This document shows positions 32,207-41,859 of a stretch of 64,000 bases of DNA, in pieces. Both the position numbers and the translations under genes were made by a program. Source of the stretch: Chitinophagales bacterium. Lineage in GTDB: Bacteria > Bacteroidota > Bacteroidia > Chitinophagales > UBA2359. Position 1 is the first letter of the stretch. Each line of letters opens with the position of its first letter. The DNA is taken from positions 62,001-126,000 of the forward strand of contig JAWKLZ010000003.1 in NCBI GenBank assembly GCA_041392475.1. Direction: 5' to 3'. Below the pieces are notes generated by a model, which ran no database searches, was not told the origin of the DNA, and saw only the letters and a list, made by a program, of their open reading frames with translations.

Positions 32207-33940
32207 ATGATAAAAATCCCTTTTGGAGTCAGCGACTACGAGCAGATGATTACCCAAGGCTACCATTATATAGACCGCACCAACTACATCGAAAAAATGG
32301 AGGGATTGGGGAAGAAATACCTGTTTTTTTTGCGCCCCCGCCGATTCGGAAAGAGTCTTTTTCTTTCAAGCCTTCAATATTATTACGGCATAGAATACAA
32401 AGCAAAATTTGAACAACTTTTTGAGAAACAGTACATTGGACAAAATCCAACGCCTCTTGCCAATTCCTACATGATTTTGCGATTGAATTTTTCAGGTATT
32501 GACACAGAAACAAATGAACAGGCAAAGTCCAGTTTTTTTAGAGCATTTAAGTCTTCAGTACGAGGATTTGTAAAATATTATCGAAATATTTTTGATGAAA
32601 AGTTGGCAGAGATTATCACTAATGCCACAGACTCACCAGAAATTCTGCGCTTATTGTTTGAGTGGATGAAGGTGAATGAGGTTACTCAAAAAATCTACCT
32701 CCTCATAGACGAATACGACCATTTTACGAATGAAATTTTGGCCTTCCGATTTGATGAGTTCAAAGAGATTGTGGGCAAAAATGGTTGGGTGCGAAAGTTT
32801 TACGAGAGCCTGAAAATTGGAGCAGATGCAGGTTGGATAGACAGGATGTTCATCACAGGCGTTACGCCCATCACCTTAGACAGCTTGACCAGCGGCTTCA
32901 ACAATGCTTCGGATATCAGTATGCGAGCGGGTTTTGAGCAGATGTTGGGCTTCACGAAGGAAGAAGTAGAAGGTATTTTGTTGGGGATTGGGATTTCAAA
33001 AACGGAGTTGAACGGTATTTCAGATGATTTGAAGAGTTGGTACGATGGTTATCACTTCAATCAATATGCAAAAAAGGGAATTTACAACTCCGAAATGGTT
33101 CTGTATTTTGCAGATGCTTACATCGAGCGGATGGAATATCCTTCTCAACTCTTAGACACCAATATTGCTTCTGATTACAGCAAAATCCGTTCGATGTTTC
33201 GCATTGCCCACAAAGAAAAGGAAAACATTGAAGTGCTGCGAGAGGTATTGAAGAACGATGAATTGAAAGCAGTCTTGACCCAAAAATACAACTTCAATGA
33301 GCCGTGGGACAGAGATAAATTCATCAGTTTGTTGTATTACTTGGGATTTTTGACCATCAAAGGCAGTGATTTAGAACAAACTATATTCACCATTCCCAAT
33401 TATGTCATCAAAGAATTGTATTTCCAGTATTTTACGAGGGTGACATTGGAGGAAGCAAACTTCGATTTATACAACCTACGTGTGCGAGACAAAGTGGTGG
33501 AGTTGGCAAAATACAACAATATCAAGCCCATCATTGAACTGACCGAATCCACATTGACCCAGCTTTCGGCACATCACGACCGAGCTTACTTCAATGAAGG
33601 ACACGTCAAATCTATCTTTGTTTCGTGGTTTCATTCTATTGGCATTTACCACATTTTCAGTGAATTGGAGGTCGAAAAAGGTGCGACTCAAAAGGGTAGG
33701 ATAGACCTATTGCTTACCCGAAGAAAGCCCTTTGTAGAAGAAACGCCTTATCAGTTCATTTTTGAATTGAAGTACTTGAAACAGTCTGAAGCCAAGCAAT
33801 TGAAGGATAAAAAGAAAGAGGCAATCGCTCAATTGAAGGCCTATTTGAAGGACGAAAAAATCAAAGAAATGACCGACTTGAAAGCCTATGTGGTCATTTT
33901 TGTGGTGAATAAAGCGACAGTTGTAGAATTGAAGATATAA
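32207..33940 (+). CDS. AAA-ATPase/PD-(D/E)XK nuclease-like protein, copy 1
   Basis: 577 residues. The N-terminal AAA domain (AAA-ATPase-like/DUF1703 type) opens IPFGVSDYEQMITQGYHYID. Walker A is FLRPRRFGKSLFLSS with GKS at 48-50; Walker B is IYLLIDEYDHF (166-170). The C-terminal nuclease-like domain keeps Asp500 in KGRIDLLLTRR and Glu520/Lys522 in FIFELKYLK, a PD-(D/E)XK set. This family is abundant, often as multiple copies, in Bacteroidota and other anaerobes; its role is unknown, with defence or element maintenance among the suggestions. It is followed 17 bp later by a near-identical copy; only residues about 97-161 differ strongly. Confidence 0.9.
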   Translation: MIKIPFGVSDYEQMITQGYHYIDRTNYIEKMEGLGKKYLFFLRPRRFGKSLFLSSLQYYYGIEYKAKFEQLFEKQYIGQNPTPLANSYMILRLNFSGIDTETNEQAKSSFFRAFKSSVRGFVKYYRNIFDEKLAEIITNATDSPEILRLLFEWMKVNEVTQKIYLLIDEYDHFTNEILAFRFDEFKEIVGKNGWVRKFYESLKIGADAGWIDRMFITGVTPITLDSLTSGFNNASDISMRAGFEQMLGFTKEEVEGILLGIGISKTELNGISDDLKSWYDGYHFNQYAKKGIYNSEMVLYFADAYIERMEYPSQLLDTNIASDYSKIRSMFRIAHKEKENIEVLREVLKNDELKAVLTQKYNFNEPWDRDKFISLLYYLGFLTIKGSDLEQTIFTIPNYVIKELYFQYFTRVTLEEANFDLYNLRVRDKVVELAKYNNIKPIIELTESTLTQLSAHHDRAYFNEGHVKSIFVSWFHSIGIYHIFSELEVEKGATQKGRIDLLLTRRKPFVEETPYQFIFELKYLKQSEAKQLKDKKKEAIAQLKAYLKDEKIKEMTDLKAYVVIFVVNKATVVELKI

Positions 33941-33957
33941 AGTAAAAACCATCAAAG

Positions 33958-35691
33958 ATGATAAAAATCCCTTTTGGAGTCAGCGACTACGAGCAGATGA
34001 TTACCCAAGGCTACCACTATATAGACCGCACCAACTACATCGAAAAAATGGAGGGATTGGGGAAGAAATACCTATTTTTTTTGCGCCCCCGCCGATTCGG
34101 AAAGAGTCTTTTTCTTTCAAGCCTTCAATATTATTACGGCATAGAATACAAAGCAAAATTTGAACAACTTTTTGAGAAACAATACGTTGGACAAAACCCA
34201 ACGCCTCTTGCCAATTCCTACATGATTTTGCGATTGAATTTTTCGGCAATTGATACAGAGACGAATGAGAAAGCCTACCAAGGTTTTTTTACGAGGGTAA
34301 GGACCACTGTAGAAGGCTTGGTTCGGTTTTACAAAGATTCCTTTGACCCTTCGGATGTCGAAAAAATAGCTTCTACAACTACGCCTCAAGATGCTCTTTT
34401 TGCGCTGTACCAAATCATGCACGATAGACAGGTAAGTGCTAAAATCTACCTCCTCATAGACGAATACGACCATTTTACGAATGAAATTTTGGCGTTCCGA
34501 TTTGATGAATTCAAAGAAATTGTGGGCAAAAATGGTTGGGTGCGAAAGTTTTACGAGAGCCTGAAAATTGGAGCAGACGCAGGTTGGATAGACAGGATGT
34601 TCATCACAGGCGTTACGCCCATCACCTTAGACAGCTTGACCAGCGGCTTCAACAATGCTTCGGATATCAGTATGCGAGCGGGTTTTGAGCAGATGTTGGG
34701 CTTCACGAAGGAAGAAGTAGAAGGTATTTTGTTGGGGATTGGGATTTCAAAAACGGAGTTGAACGGTATTTCAGATGATTTGAAGAGTTGGTACGATGGT
34801 TATCACTTCAATCAATATGCAAAAAAGGGAATTTACAACTCCGAAATGGTTCTGTATTTTGCAGATGCTTACATCGAGCGGATGGAATATCCTTCTCAAC
34901 TCTTAGACACCAATATTGCTTCTGATTACAGCAAAATCCGTTCGATGTTTCGCATTGCCCACAAAGAAAAGGAAAACATTGAAGTGCTGCGAGAGGTATT
35001 GAAGAACGATGAATTGAAAGCAGTCTTGACCCAAAAATACAACTTCAATGAGCCGTGGGACAGAGATAAATTCATCAGTTTGTTGTATTACTTGGGATTT
35101 TTGACCATCAAAGGCAGTGATTTAGAACAAACTATATTCACCATTCCCAATTATGTCATCAAAGAATTGTATTTCCAGTATTTTACGAGGGTGACATTGG
35201 AGGAAGCAAACTTCGATTTATACAACCTACGTGTGCGAGACAAAGTGGTGGAGTTGGCAAAATACAACAATATCAAGCCCATCATTGAACTGACCGAATC
35301 CACATTGACCCAGCTTTCGGCACATCACGACCGAGCTTACTTCAATGAAGGACACGTCAAATCTATCTTTGTTTCGTGGTTTCATTCTATTGGCATTTAC
35401 CACATTTTCAGTGAATTGGAGGTCGAAAAAGGTGCGACTCAAAAGGGCAGGATAGACCTATTGCTTACCCGAAGAAAGCCCTTTGTAGAAGAAACGCCTT
35501 ATCAGTTCATTTTTGAATTGAAGTACTTGAAACAGTCTGAAGTCAAGCAATTGAAGGATAAAAAGAAAGAGGCAATCGCTCAATTGAAGGCCTATTTGAA
35601 GGACGAAAAAATCAAAGAAATGACCGACTTGAAAGCCTATGTGGTCATTTTTGTGGTGAATAAAGCGACAGTTGTAGAATTGAAGTCCTAA
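33958..35691 (+). CDS. AAA-ATPase/PD-(D/E)XK nuclease-like protein, copy 2
   Basis: 577 residues, the same length as copy 1. Residues 1-96 and 162-577 are almost identical to copy 1, including Walker A, Walker B and the nuclease residues. Residues about 97-161 differ (ARTT-type helices such as FFTRVRTTVEGLVRFYKD in place of FFRAFKSSVRGFVKYYRN) with conserved length. The block sits between the Walker A and Walker B motifs, where AAA proteins of this family often contact partners. The two genes probably share a transcript. Functional redundancy or different specificity cannot be told from sequence. Confidence 0.9.
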   Translation: MIKIPFGVSDYEQMITQGYHYIDRTNYIEKMEGLGKKYLFFLRPRRFGKSLFLSSLQYYYGIEYKAKFEQLFEKQYVGQNPTPLANSYMILRLNFSAIDTETNEKAYQGFFTRVRTTVEGLVRFYKDSFDPSDVEKIASTTTPQDALFALYQIMHDRQVSAKIYLLIDEYDHFTNEILAFRFDEFKEIVGKNGWVRKFYESLKIGADAGWIDRMFITGVTPITLDSLTSGFNNASDISMRAGFEQMLGFTKEEVEGILLGIGISKTELNGISDDLKSWYDGYHFNQYAKKGIYNSEMVLYFADAYIERMEYPSQLLDTNIASDYSKIRSMFRIAHKEKENIEVLREVLKNDELKAVLTQKYNFNEPWDRDKFISLLYYLGFLTIKGSDLEQTIFTIPNYVIKELYFQYFTRVTLEEANFDLYNLRVRDKVVELAKYNNIKPIIELTESTLTQLSAHHDRAYFNEGHVKSIFVSWFHSIGIYHIFSELEVEKGATQKGRIDLLLTRRKPFVEETPYQFIFELKYLKQSEVKQLKDKKKEAIAQLKAYLKDEKIKEMTDLKAYVVIFVVNKATVVELKS

Positions 35692-35735
35692 GAAAAAAAC
35701 TGTGTTTCTTGTGCAATTTTACAAGCATACCATTT

Positions 35736-37202
35736 TCACAATCCACTGTTTTTCACCTCTCTCGCTAAGTTCACCAAATCCCAATAAGGAGGGTGATAGC
35801 CATGTTCCGCTTCATAGATTTTCGCTTTTTCCTTCAATGAATCCCTCAGCGCATGATGCGTAGCGATGAATTTCCGAACACGCATAGCAGTCGTTGCGCT
35901 CATACCTTCGGGAACGGGTCCTTCCTTTCCCATCCAATTCAAAACTGCACTATACCCTTTCGCCAAACGACCAAACGGCAGCAAATGCCAGTCGTAAGGC
36001 AGACCTTCTCCCGCCTCCGCACCTTCCAACATAATGTCAATCATGGCATTGTCCAGATGGTCTTGATAGAGTGTTTCCAAGCCCCGCCATTCCGCCACAA
36101 CGGTCAATTGCGGATCATATTCGAGGTCAGAAGGTTCGTGTGTTTCAAAGAATTGCACCCCCATCAAAGACAGCCATCGAGCCAGTCCAGGCGAAGAAAT
36201 CGTCGAAAGCCCCATCCACAGGTCAATCCCAAAGTGACCATAAGCAGAAGATACCACTTCTGCACAAAACTGCTTAGAAGGTTCGGTATAGTTCATCGCA
36301 AAATCGTAGGGAATGTGTTGCGTTTCAACTACTTGCTTGGCACTATCTGCAACTTCATGTGGCAACATCGGATTTTTTTGAAGTGCAGGCAAGTCCGCAC
36401 GAGGGCGTAAAATCATCATCCTAAGTTTTTTGTCATTCACATAACTCTCAAAATCATTTACAAAAACCCCTTTCTCAATCCAAGATTCCACAATCGAAGT
36501 CTCACCCGAATTTTCATCTACATGCAGCAACGAAACGTGCGAAAAATTGCCAGGATAGTCATTTCCCCTCGAAATCAAGGCAGAAGTCGGTGCGCCACCT
36601 CTCGAAACCAACATATCCCCACTGTGCGCTTTCACGCCCATGATGTCAATTGAAGGAGTTTGAGAAGGTTCGTCATAAGCGAGCAACATGGGAGAAACAT
36701 TTTCAGGATGCGCTTGCAGCATTAACTCTTCGATGCCCGCACGACCTCCATACAACAGGCGGTAAATCGTATTTCTTGCCTTCGAAGTTTTCATATCCCA
36801 GTGAACGGACTGGTCTTTTACTACCTTGCGAATTTTGCTAAAAAGGTTCATGTAAGTCGTTAAACGTTCTTCACAGGCTCCAATCTGAGGCCCTAACTGA
36901 AAAAACTGTCGCTCCAAAAGGGCGAACTGTGTGGCCTCGGGAGGGAGGGTATCTTGTGCAATGTTGTCCAAAAACTGGTGAATAGCTGCAATAGCTGTAT
37001 CTATTTTTGCCAAATTTTCGAGGCAATCCATCTCTTTAGCTGCAATAAATTCCTTCTCCAAAGATTCCCATACGCTATCTTGATTCCACGCAAACGGCTG
37101 TTTGTCTGCTATTTTGGGTGAATCAGGTGTACTGCTTGGAATCAATAAAAGCCCATACAGGGCAAATAAAAAGAACAAAATAATACCAAAAAACTTCAAC
37201 AT
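35736..37202 (-). CDS. YiiX/YebB-like permuted NlpC/P60 cysteine hydrolase
   Basis: 488 residues with an N-terminal hydrophobic helix (MLKFFGIILFFLFALYGLLL) that is a signal or membrane anchor. The central domain (about 195-345) has the permuted papain-like order: SGDMLVSRGG, then FSHVSLLHVDE with the catalytic His, then PSKQFCAEVVSSAYG with the catalytic Cys. This is the PF05708 (YiiX) group, thought to act on lipids or peptidoglycan peptides. A helical N-terminal region (about 40-190) and a 140-residue C-terminal extension flank it and are unrecognised. It precedes the MFS gene on the opposite side of the same strand with an 80-bp gap. Confidence 0.8.
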   Translation of the reverse strand: MLKFFGIILFFLFALYGLLLIPSSTPDSPKIADKQPFAWNQDSVWESLEKEFIAAKEMDCLENLAKIDTAIAAIHQFLDNIAQDTLPPEATQFALLERQFFQLGPQIGACEERLTTYMNLFSKIRKVVKDQSVHWDMKTSKARNTIYRLLYGGRAGIEELMLQAHPENVSPMLLAYDEPSQTPSIDIMGVKAHSGDMLVSRGGAPTSALISRGNDYPGNFSHVSLLHVDENSGETSIVESWIEKGVFVNDFESYVNDKKLRMMILRPRADLPALQKNPMLPHEVADSAKQVVETQHIPYDFAMNYTEPSKQFCAEVVSSAYGHFGIDLWMGLSTISSPGLARWLSLMGVQFFETHEPSDLEYDPQLTVVAEWRGLETLYQDHLDNAMIDIMLEGAEAGEGLPYDWHLLPFGRLAKGYSAVLNWMGKEGPVPEGMSATTAMRVRKFIATHHALRDSLKEKAKIYEAEHGYHPPYWDLVNLAREVKNSGL

Positions 37203-37282
37203 GAATCAATAAGGATTGGTTAGGTTTATAACGTCATTGAAGGGTAATCAAGGACTAAAATTAATATTTTCGTTTTAATTTT

Positions 37283-38455
37283 TCATTTTAATTCAGGCAC
37301 AACCTTTCGCTCCAATGCCAAAACACTCGAAAAAATTCCTGCAAAACTCACCGTCAACCCCACCAAAGCCAACCCAACGATATTGACATAGGGTTGATTC
37401 CCCAAAAACATGGCCGCCAAAGCAGGACCCGTAGCCTGTCCCAACATATTGATGAATGCCCCCAAAGCTATGACCTTTCCTTGAGGATCGTGCTGGGCTT
37501 GAATACTTTGGTAAAAAGCCATGATAAAAGCCCATATTCCCATATAAAAAACAGTGCCAATGGCGTAGCCCCATGGACTAGAAGTAAAATAAATCGCCAA
37601 CAAACTGACTGCAAAAATGCCCAAACCACCGAAAATTGGCAATGCCAAACCCCCTTTGTCATTGAACCAATAAATCACCAAGGCAAAAGGAATCACGATT
37701 ACATTACCGATTGATAGTGTATTGGCAATGAAGTGTTCAGACAGCATTTTGGCTTCTCCAATCAATTCGATGTACGCCCAAAGAACGCCGCCGCTCAATT
37801 GAAGTGCATAATAAGCCAACAAAACCAGCAAAATAGTGGGATTGCGAACCAATGCAGACAGTTGCAAAGGGGGGAGGTGAAAATCGTGGCTCTTTCGTTG
37901 AAAAACAGCCAAAGAAGGACTCACCAAAAGAGCGAGAATAGTCATTCCAACCAAAAAAACAAATCCTGCCTGCAAGCCAAAATTGTGCAAAACACTGGGC
38001 ATAAACGGGAAAATAATGGCACTCAATAGACAATAGACCAAGACATAAATACTGTATCCCTTCACAGGTGTTTTCAACACAGTAAACGAGGTCAGGCTCG
38101 AAGCGTATGCCACTCCTGCAAACATACCCGCCACCAATCGAAGCACCAACAAATAGGGCGAATCAAGCAGAAACATTGAAGCTATTTCGCAGCCCATCAG
38201 CCCCAACAAACCTATTTGTATCAGCCGAACCATGCCCACTCTGTGAATCACCAAAGCGGTAATCAAACCACCAAAAGCAATACCCGTAATGTTAATCGCT
38301 GCAAACCAGCCTATCAGTTCTTTTGAAAAGTCATAGTGTTCGTGCAGTTCACCCAACACCAGCGGCAAAATGGTCAGAATACCCAAACCTGTTGTCGCAA
38401 TAAAACCAACCGTAGCCAAGCGCAGCCAATGGTCGAGAGGAAGTTTTTGGAGCAT
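37283..38455 (-). CDS. MFS transporter
   Basis: 390 residues from the ATG at 38455; an upstream start at 38560 would overlap the glycosidase gene by 17 bp and add a charged tail before the first helix. About twelve hydrophobic helices are visible in two halves (AINITGIAFGGLITALVIHR, LVAGMFAGVAYASSLTSFTV, LVLLAYYALQLSGGVLWAYI, IWAFIMAFYQSIQAQHDPQG). The pattern is a major-facilitator-superfamily permease of the inner membrane. The adjacent upstream gene on the same strand encodes a glycosidase lipoprotein, so a sugar substrate is possible but only inferred. Confidence 0.88.
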   Translation of the reverse strand: MLQKLPLDHWLRLATVGFIATTGLGILTILPLVLGELHEHYDFSKELIGWFAAINITGIAFGGLITALVIHRVGMVRLIQIGLLGLMGCEIASMFLLDSPYLLVLRLVAGMFAGVAYASSLTSFTVLKTPVKGYSIYVLVYCLLSAIIFPFMPSVLHNFGLQAGFVFLVGMTILALLVSPSLAVFQRKSHDFHLPPLQLSALVRNPTILLVLLAYYALQLSGGVLWAYIELIGEAKMLSEHFIANTLSIGNVIVIPFALVIYWFNDKGGLALPIFGGLGIFAVSLLAIYFTSSPWGYAIGTVFYMGIWAFIMAFYQSIQAQHDPQGKVIALGAFINMLGQATGPALAAMFLGNQPYVNIVGLALVGLTVSFAGIFSSVLALERKVVPELK

Positions 38456-38543
38456 ATTATTTTTTTTGTTTTCAAGCTGCAAGATAAGAAACCTCCTTAT
38501 CTCCTCACTCAAAAAAAAACTCTGTGCCTCTGTGCCTCTGTGT

Positions 38544-40976
38544 TCAAAAAACCACCACATTCTCCCTTCCCTTCAATTTCAAAACCGCCTTATCCCCATC
38601 CCGTTCTACCTCTAACATTTCACCATTCACCTCCACTTCCTTTGCAATAGTTGGACATCGAAACTCCAACTCCCAATCCGCCAAAGATTGTGTCAACTTG
38701 AAGGTCGTTTTGCCATTTGCAGTCGTTTTCTCAATACCAATTCGGTTATCTCCAACAGGGACATCCTCCAATGTTGCCTCCTTCCAAGAACTCGGCATTT
38801 CGGGTGCAAGCACTATTTTTTTGTTGTACGCTTCGGGTTGAATCCCAAAGTAATTCCGCACAATCGGTGCAGCCAAAGCATACACATTCCACTCCTGCAC
38901 CATCATCCCAAAATCGGGCGAAACCTCATACATCGAGCCAGGCAAAGCATAGCCAAAACTCTTGACCATTCGCTTCAAATACGCCAAAGACTCATCCGCC
39001 CTGCCATAATTTGCCTCTGCAATCGCCTGTACACCAGTCGGTAAAGTCATTACTGCCCCTGTATAAGAAAAAATCTTTTTGTCGGCTGCAAAAGAACCGT
39101 CCTCTGTTTCGGCACTCGCATCTCGGTCAATGCCCGTCACAAACATTCCAAAAGGATTCACAAAACGGCTACCCGTTTCCAAAGCCCGAATTGCCTTATC
39201 TTGGTCTGCAATACCCATTTCCATCGGTGTATTGACCACCCAATTGTGATGCACCACAAAACCCCGCTTTTCATTCGGAGGATAAGCTGCAATCTGCTCT
39301 TTGGTAGCCTTCAATTCCTCCACTGCCCACGGTTTGTTGAGCGTATCCGCACGCACAATGGCATTGTCAATCAAGTGCATGGCCTCTTTTGGTGTACTGA
39401 TAAAATCGGCGTAAGAATTGAAGTCCTCCACCCAAAAATCGGTGTTGATTTTCTCCTTCAATTTGTCCGCTTTCTCTCGACATTCGGCTGCAAAATCCGT
39501 TTCTCCCATTGCAGTCGCCATCTTTGCCAAATCCACAAAACCCTGCTGCGTGTAAACCGCCACATCAATCATTTCGCTATGCAAACCGTGAATCTCCATC
39601 ATACCTGCGCCATCAGGTAAAAGGTTTTTATCCTTGTCATTTTCCTCCAAGAGCCAATTCATGCCCTTTTTGCAGAAAGCATAGTAGTCCTTCAAAATAT
39701 CCTCTGAACCTGTCCATTCATAAGCCTTCCAAACCATTGAAGTGAAATGAGGCGTTTCGTTGATGTTTCCCAAGTTGTAAACCGCCCCATTCGTAGAAGC
39801 TTCGTGCATTATGCGCCCGTTGTCGCCATTGTTTACTTTTGACAAATAGTGCAGCAAATTCAAGTTGAGTTTGACCAAAGTAGGGCGACCAATCGCCAAA
39901 ACACCTTGCAGCGAATAGGTATTGTCGCAGCCAAACCACCACGGATAATCGTCAATACCTGCCCCAAGCCCCGTTCCAATTTCAGGCACACTTCGCACCA
40001 GCCAATCGGTATTGTATTTCACCCACTCAAAAGCCTGTTCGATGTCTTTATCTGGAATGGTAAGCTTTGAAGTATTCGCAAAACGTTGATAATCTTCTTC
40101 TTTTTTCTTCAAATCCTCCTCATAGTTTTGGCGAATGTCCTGCAAAGTTTCCATTGCAGCCTGTTCTGATTTTGAAGAACCTGCAATAAAAAAGCGCATC
40201 AAAGCCGTTTCTTTTCCTTCAATGTTCAACTCATACTGCAATTGAGCATTGATGCCTTTGCCGAGTCGCTCAAAATTGCAGGAAGCAGTACCGATTTGGT
40301 GCTTTGAAGGAGGTATATCTGACCCAAAAATGGTGAACCAATTATTCAAACTGTCTTTGGCAACAATGGCATTTTCTTTTTCATTCCACATCGCAAAATC
40401 ACTCCCGTCTATCATATCGGTGCGCTCCCCCAACCACACGGGCCGCAAGTCCACCATGCCATTGAAGTCAAAAATCAATTGACGGTTTTCGGCACTTTGA
40501 TTTTGCAGCACAAACTCTACTACGATTCCTTCTTTTAGGGAAGGCACGAATTGAAACCTTTCTACCACTAGGTCTAAATCCTTAATGTCAAAGACATTGC
40601 GATTTGCAAAAGGATAATTGACAAACTCCTTGGCATTGTCTAAACAAGCCAATTTTTGGGTTTTGGTGTCTGCAATTTGCACCGCAAAACCGTCCATCAA
40701 CTTAATCGGATGGTCCCAAATTCCACCCATTTCACCCTTGACGTGCCAGCCCATATCTGGGAAACTTCCATTTTGATGTCCGACCATATAGACCCTATCG
40801 CCCGCTGTCACATAAGGCGATGTCAAATAGGTTGTTTTGCCCTTCAATTGTGGAGCATTTGCTACTTTTTGGGCAAGGGTTTCTACTGCTTGCAGGTTTG
40901 GATTGCTGGGCGAATTGCAAGCATTGAAGGATAGGAATAGGAGAGTGAGTGATAAGTTTAGTAGTTTGTAGTTCAT
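38544..40976 (-). CDS. Lipoprotein glycoside hydrolase, (alpha/alpha)6-barrel type
   Basis: 810 residues. Lipoprotein signal ending LFLSFNAC, Cys20. The N-terminal half has beta-sandwich strands (TTYLTSPYVTAGDRVYMVGH, LQYELNIEGKETALMRFFI). From about 300 an (alpha/alpha)6 barrel follows: AFEWVKYNTDWLVRSVPE, IDDYPWWFGCDNTYSLQGVL, HEASTNGAVYNLGNINETPH, DGAGMMEIHGLHSEMIDVAV and SYTGAVMTLPTGVQAIAEAN. The order resembles debranching-enzyme or GH63/GH37-like glucosidases, with acidic residues in DDYPWWFGCD and DGAGMMEIHG as catalytic candidates. The family is not certain. It is probably on the cell surface or periplasmic side, breaking down an alpha-glucan; the neighbouring MFS gene could import the product. 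Confidence 0.82.
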   Translation of the reverse strand: MNYKLLNLSLTLLFLSFNACNSPSNPNLQAVETLAQKVANAPQLKGKTTYLTSPYVTAGDRVYMVGHQNGSFPDMGWHVKGEMGGIWDHPIKLMDGFAVQIADTKTQKLACLDNAKEFVNYPFANRNVFDIKDLDLVVERFQFVPSLKEGIVVEFVLQNQSAENRQLIFDFNGMVDLRPVWLGERTDMIDGSDFAMWNEKENAIVAKDSLNNWFTIFGSDIPPSKHQIGTASCNFERLGKGINAQLQYELNIEGKETALMRFFIAGSSKSEQAAMETLQDIRQNYEEDLKKKEEDYQRFANTSKLTIPDKDIEQAFEWVKYNTDWLVRSVPEIGTGLGAGIDDYPWWFGCDNTYSLQGVLAIGRPTLVKLNLNLLHYLSKVNNGDNGRIMHEASTNGAVYNLGNINETPHFTSMVWKAYEWTGSEDILKDYYAFCKKGMNWLLEENDKDKNLLPDGAGMMEIHGLHSEMIDVAVYTQQGFVDLAKMATAMGETDFAAECREKADKLKEKINTDFWVEDFNSYADFISTPKEAMHLIDNAIVRADTLNKPWAVEELKATKEQIAAYPPNEKRGFVVHHNWVVNTPMEMGIADQDKAIRALETGSRFVNPFGMFVTGIDRDASAETEDGSFAADKKIFSYTGAVMTLPTGVQAIAEANYGRADESLAYLKRMVKSFGYALPGSMYEVSPDFGMMVQEWNVYALAAPIVRNYFGIQPEAYNKKIVLAPEMPSSWKEATLEDVPVGDNRIGIEKTTANGKTTFKLTQSLADWELEFRCPTIAKEVEVNGEMLEVERDGDKAVLKLKGRENVVVF

Positions 40977-41136
40977 TGATTGGCTATTTTATACGTGTTT
41001 GACGTAGCTAAGATAATAAAAAGGACTGCAATCCTATCGATTTAGGGCAAAGGAAGCCTCAAAAATTAAAGAGGAGTTTTGTTGCTATGGAAAATATGAG
41101 GATATTGTATCGTAAGCGAATAAAAATAATAGAATC

Positions 41137-41706
41137 ATGACAAAGACACATATAAAAGAGCTGTCACCAGAACAAGGTGAAGAATTGCTTGAAGCATTGA
41201 AAACCCGCTTTGAGAAAAACAAGAACCGCCATAAAGGTCTTGAATGGGCTAAAGTACAAGCAAAGTTGGAAGCTCATCCTGAAAAACTGTGGTCACTCAA
41301 CGAAATGGAAGTGACTGGTGGTGAGCCAGATGTGGTGGATTACGATGCAAATACGGACGAATACATTTTTTATGACTGTTCATCAGAAAGTCCTAAAGGT
41401 CGGAGAAGCGTGTGTTACGACCGTGAAGGATTGCAGTCAAGGAAAGAACACAAACCGAAGAATAACGCTGTTGATATGGCTGCTGCTATGGGTGTTGAAC
41501 TTTTAACAGAAGAAGAATATAGAGCATTGCAGCAACTTGGAAATTTCGATACAAAAACATCAAACTGGGTCAAAACCCCTTCTGAGATTAGAAAACTTGG
41601 TGGTGCAATCTTTGCCGATTTTCGCTACAACCATGTATTTGTGTATCACAATGGCGCACAATCTTACTATGCTGCGAGAGGGTTTCGAGGTGTGTTGAGG
41701 GTGTAA
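41137..41706 (+). CDS. DUF4256 family protein
   Basis: 189 residues with no signal peptide. It matches the DUF4256 family as I remember it: LLEALKTRFEKNKNRHKGLEW at the start, EMEVTGGEPDVVDYD, IFYDCSSESPKGRRSVCYD in the middle and GGAIFADFRYNHVFVYHNGA at the end. Length is normal for that family. The molecular function is not known. The gene has about 160 bp of non-coding DNA before it and an unusually rich set of charged residues. It appears monocistronic. Confidence 0.85.
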   Translation: MTKTHIKELSPEQGEELLEALKTRFEKNKNRHKGLEWAKVQAKLEAHPEKLWSLNEMEVTGGEPDVVDYDANTDEYIFYDCSSESPKGRRSVCYDREGLQSRKEHKPKNNAVDMAAAMGVELLTEEEYRALQQLGNFDTKTSNWVKTPSEIRKLGGAIFADFRYNHVFVYHNGAQSYYAARGFRGVLRV

Positions 41707-41829
41707 ATTTTGGATGAATAACTTAATCCAACAATAAGAGTTTAACAAATCCAATTTTTGAAGGCAATTTACCTTACCAAAGACATCAAAAACGACAACC
41801 ATCCTACCCATTTACAAAAACATCTTTGT

Positions 41830-41837
41830 TATTTTTG
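41830..41837 (+). promoter_or_regulatory. Candidate -7 box (TATTTTTG)
   Basis: TATTTTTG matches TAnnTTTG and ends 22 nt before the ATG of the PQQ-dehydrogenase gene. A TTG at the correct -33 distance is not found. Confidence 0.4.
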
Positions 41838-41859
41838 CACTTCAAAAACGATTCAAAAA

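Larger units (their letters stand above)
32207..35691 (+). repeat. Tandem gene duplication, period 1751 bp
   Basis: Each base of copy 1 aligns to copy 2 at an offset of exactly 1751, without indels. Identity is near complete for about 288 bp, falls sharply from 32495 to 32690 (34246 to 34441), then is near complete again to the stop codons. Differences outside the block are scattered single bases. Confidence 0.93.

Noticed and set aside
32207..35691. Transposon carrying the duplicated AAA/nuclease genes
   Set aside because: There are no inverted repeats or transposase at the ends; a simple tandem duplication explains it.
37733..38033. Overlapping frames on both strands inside the MFS gene
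   Set aside because: They oppose or overlap a clear twelve-helix transporter and have no motif of their own.
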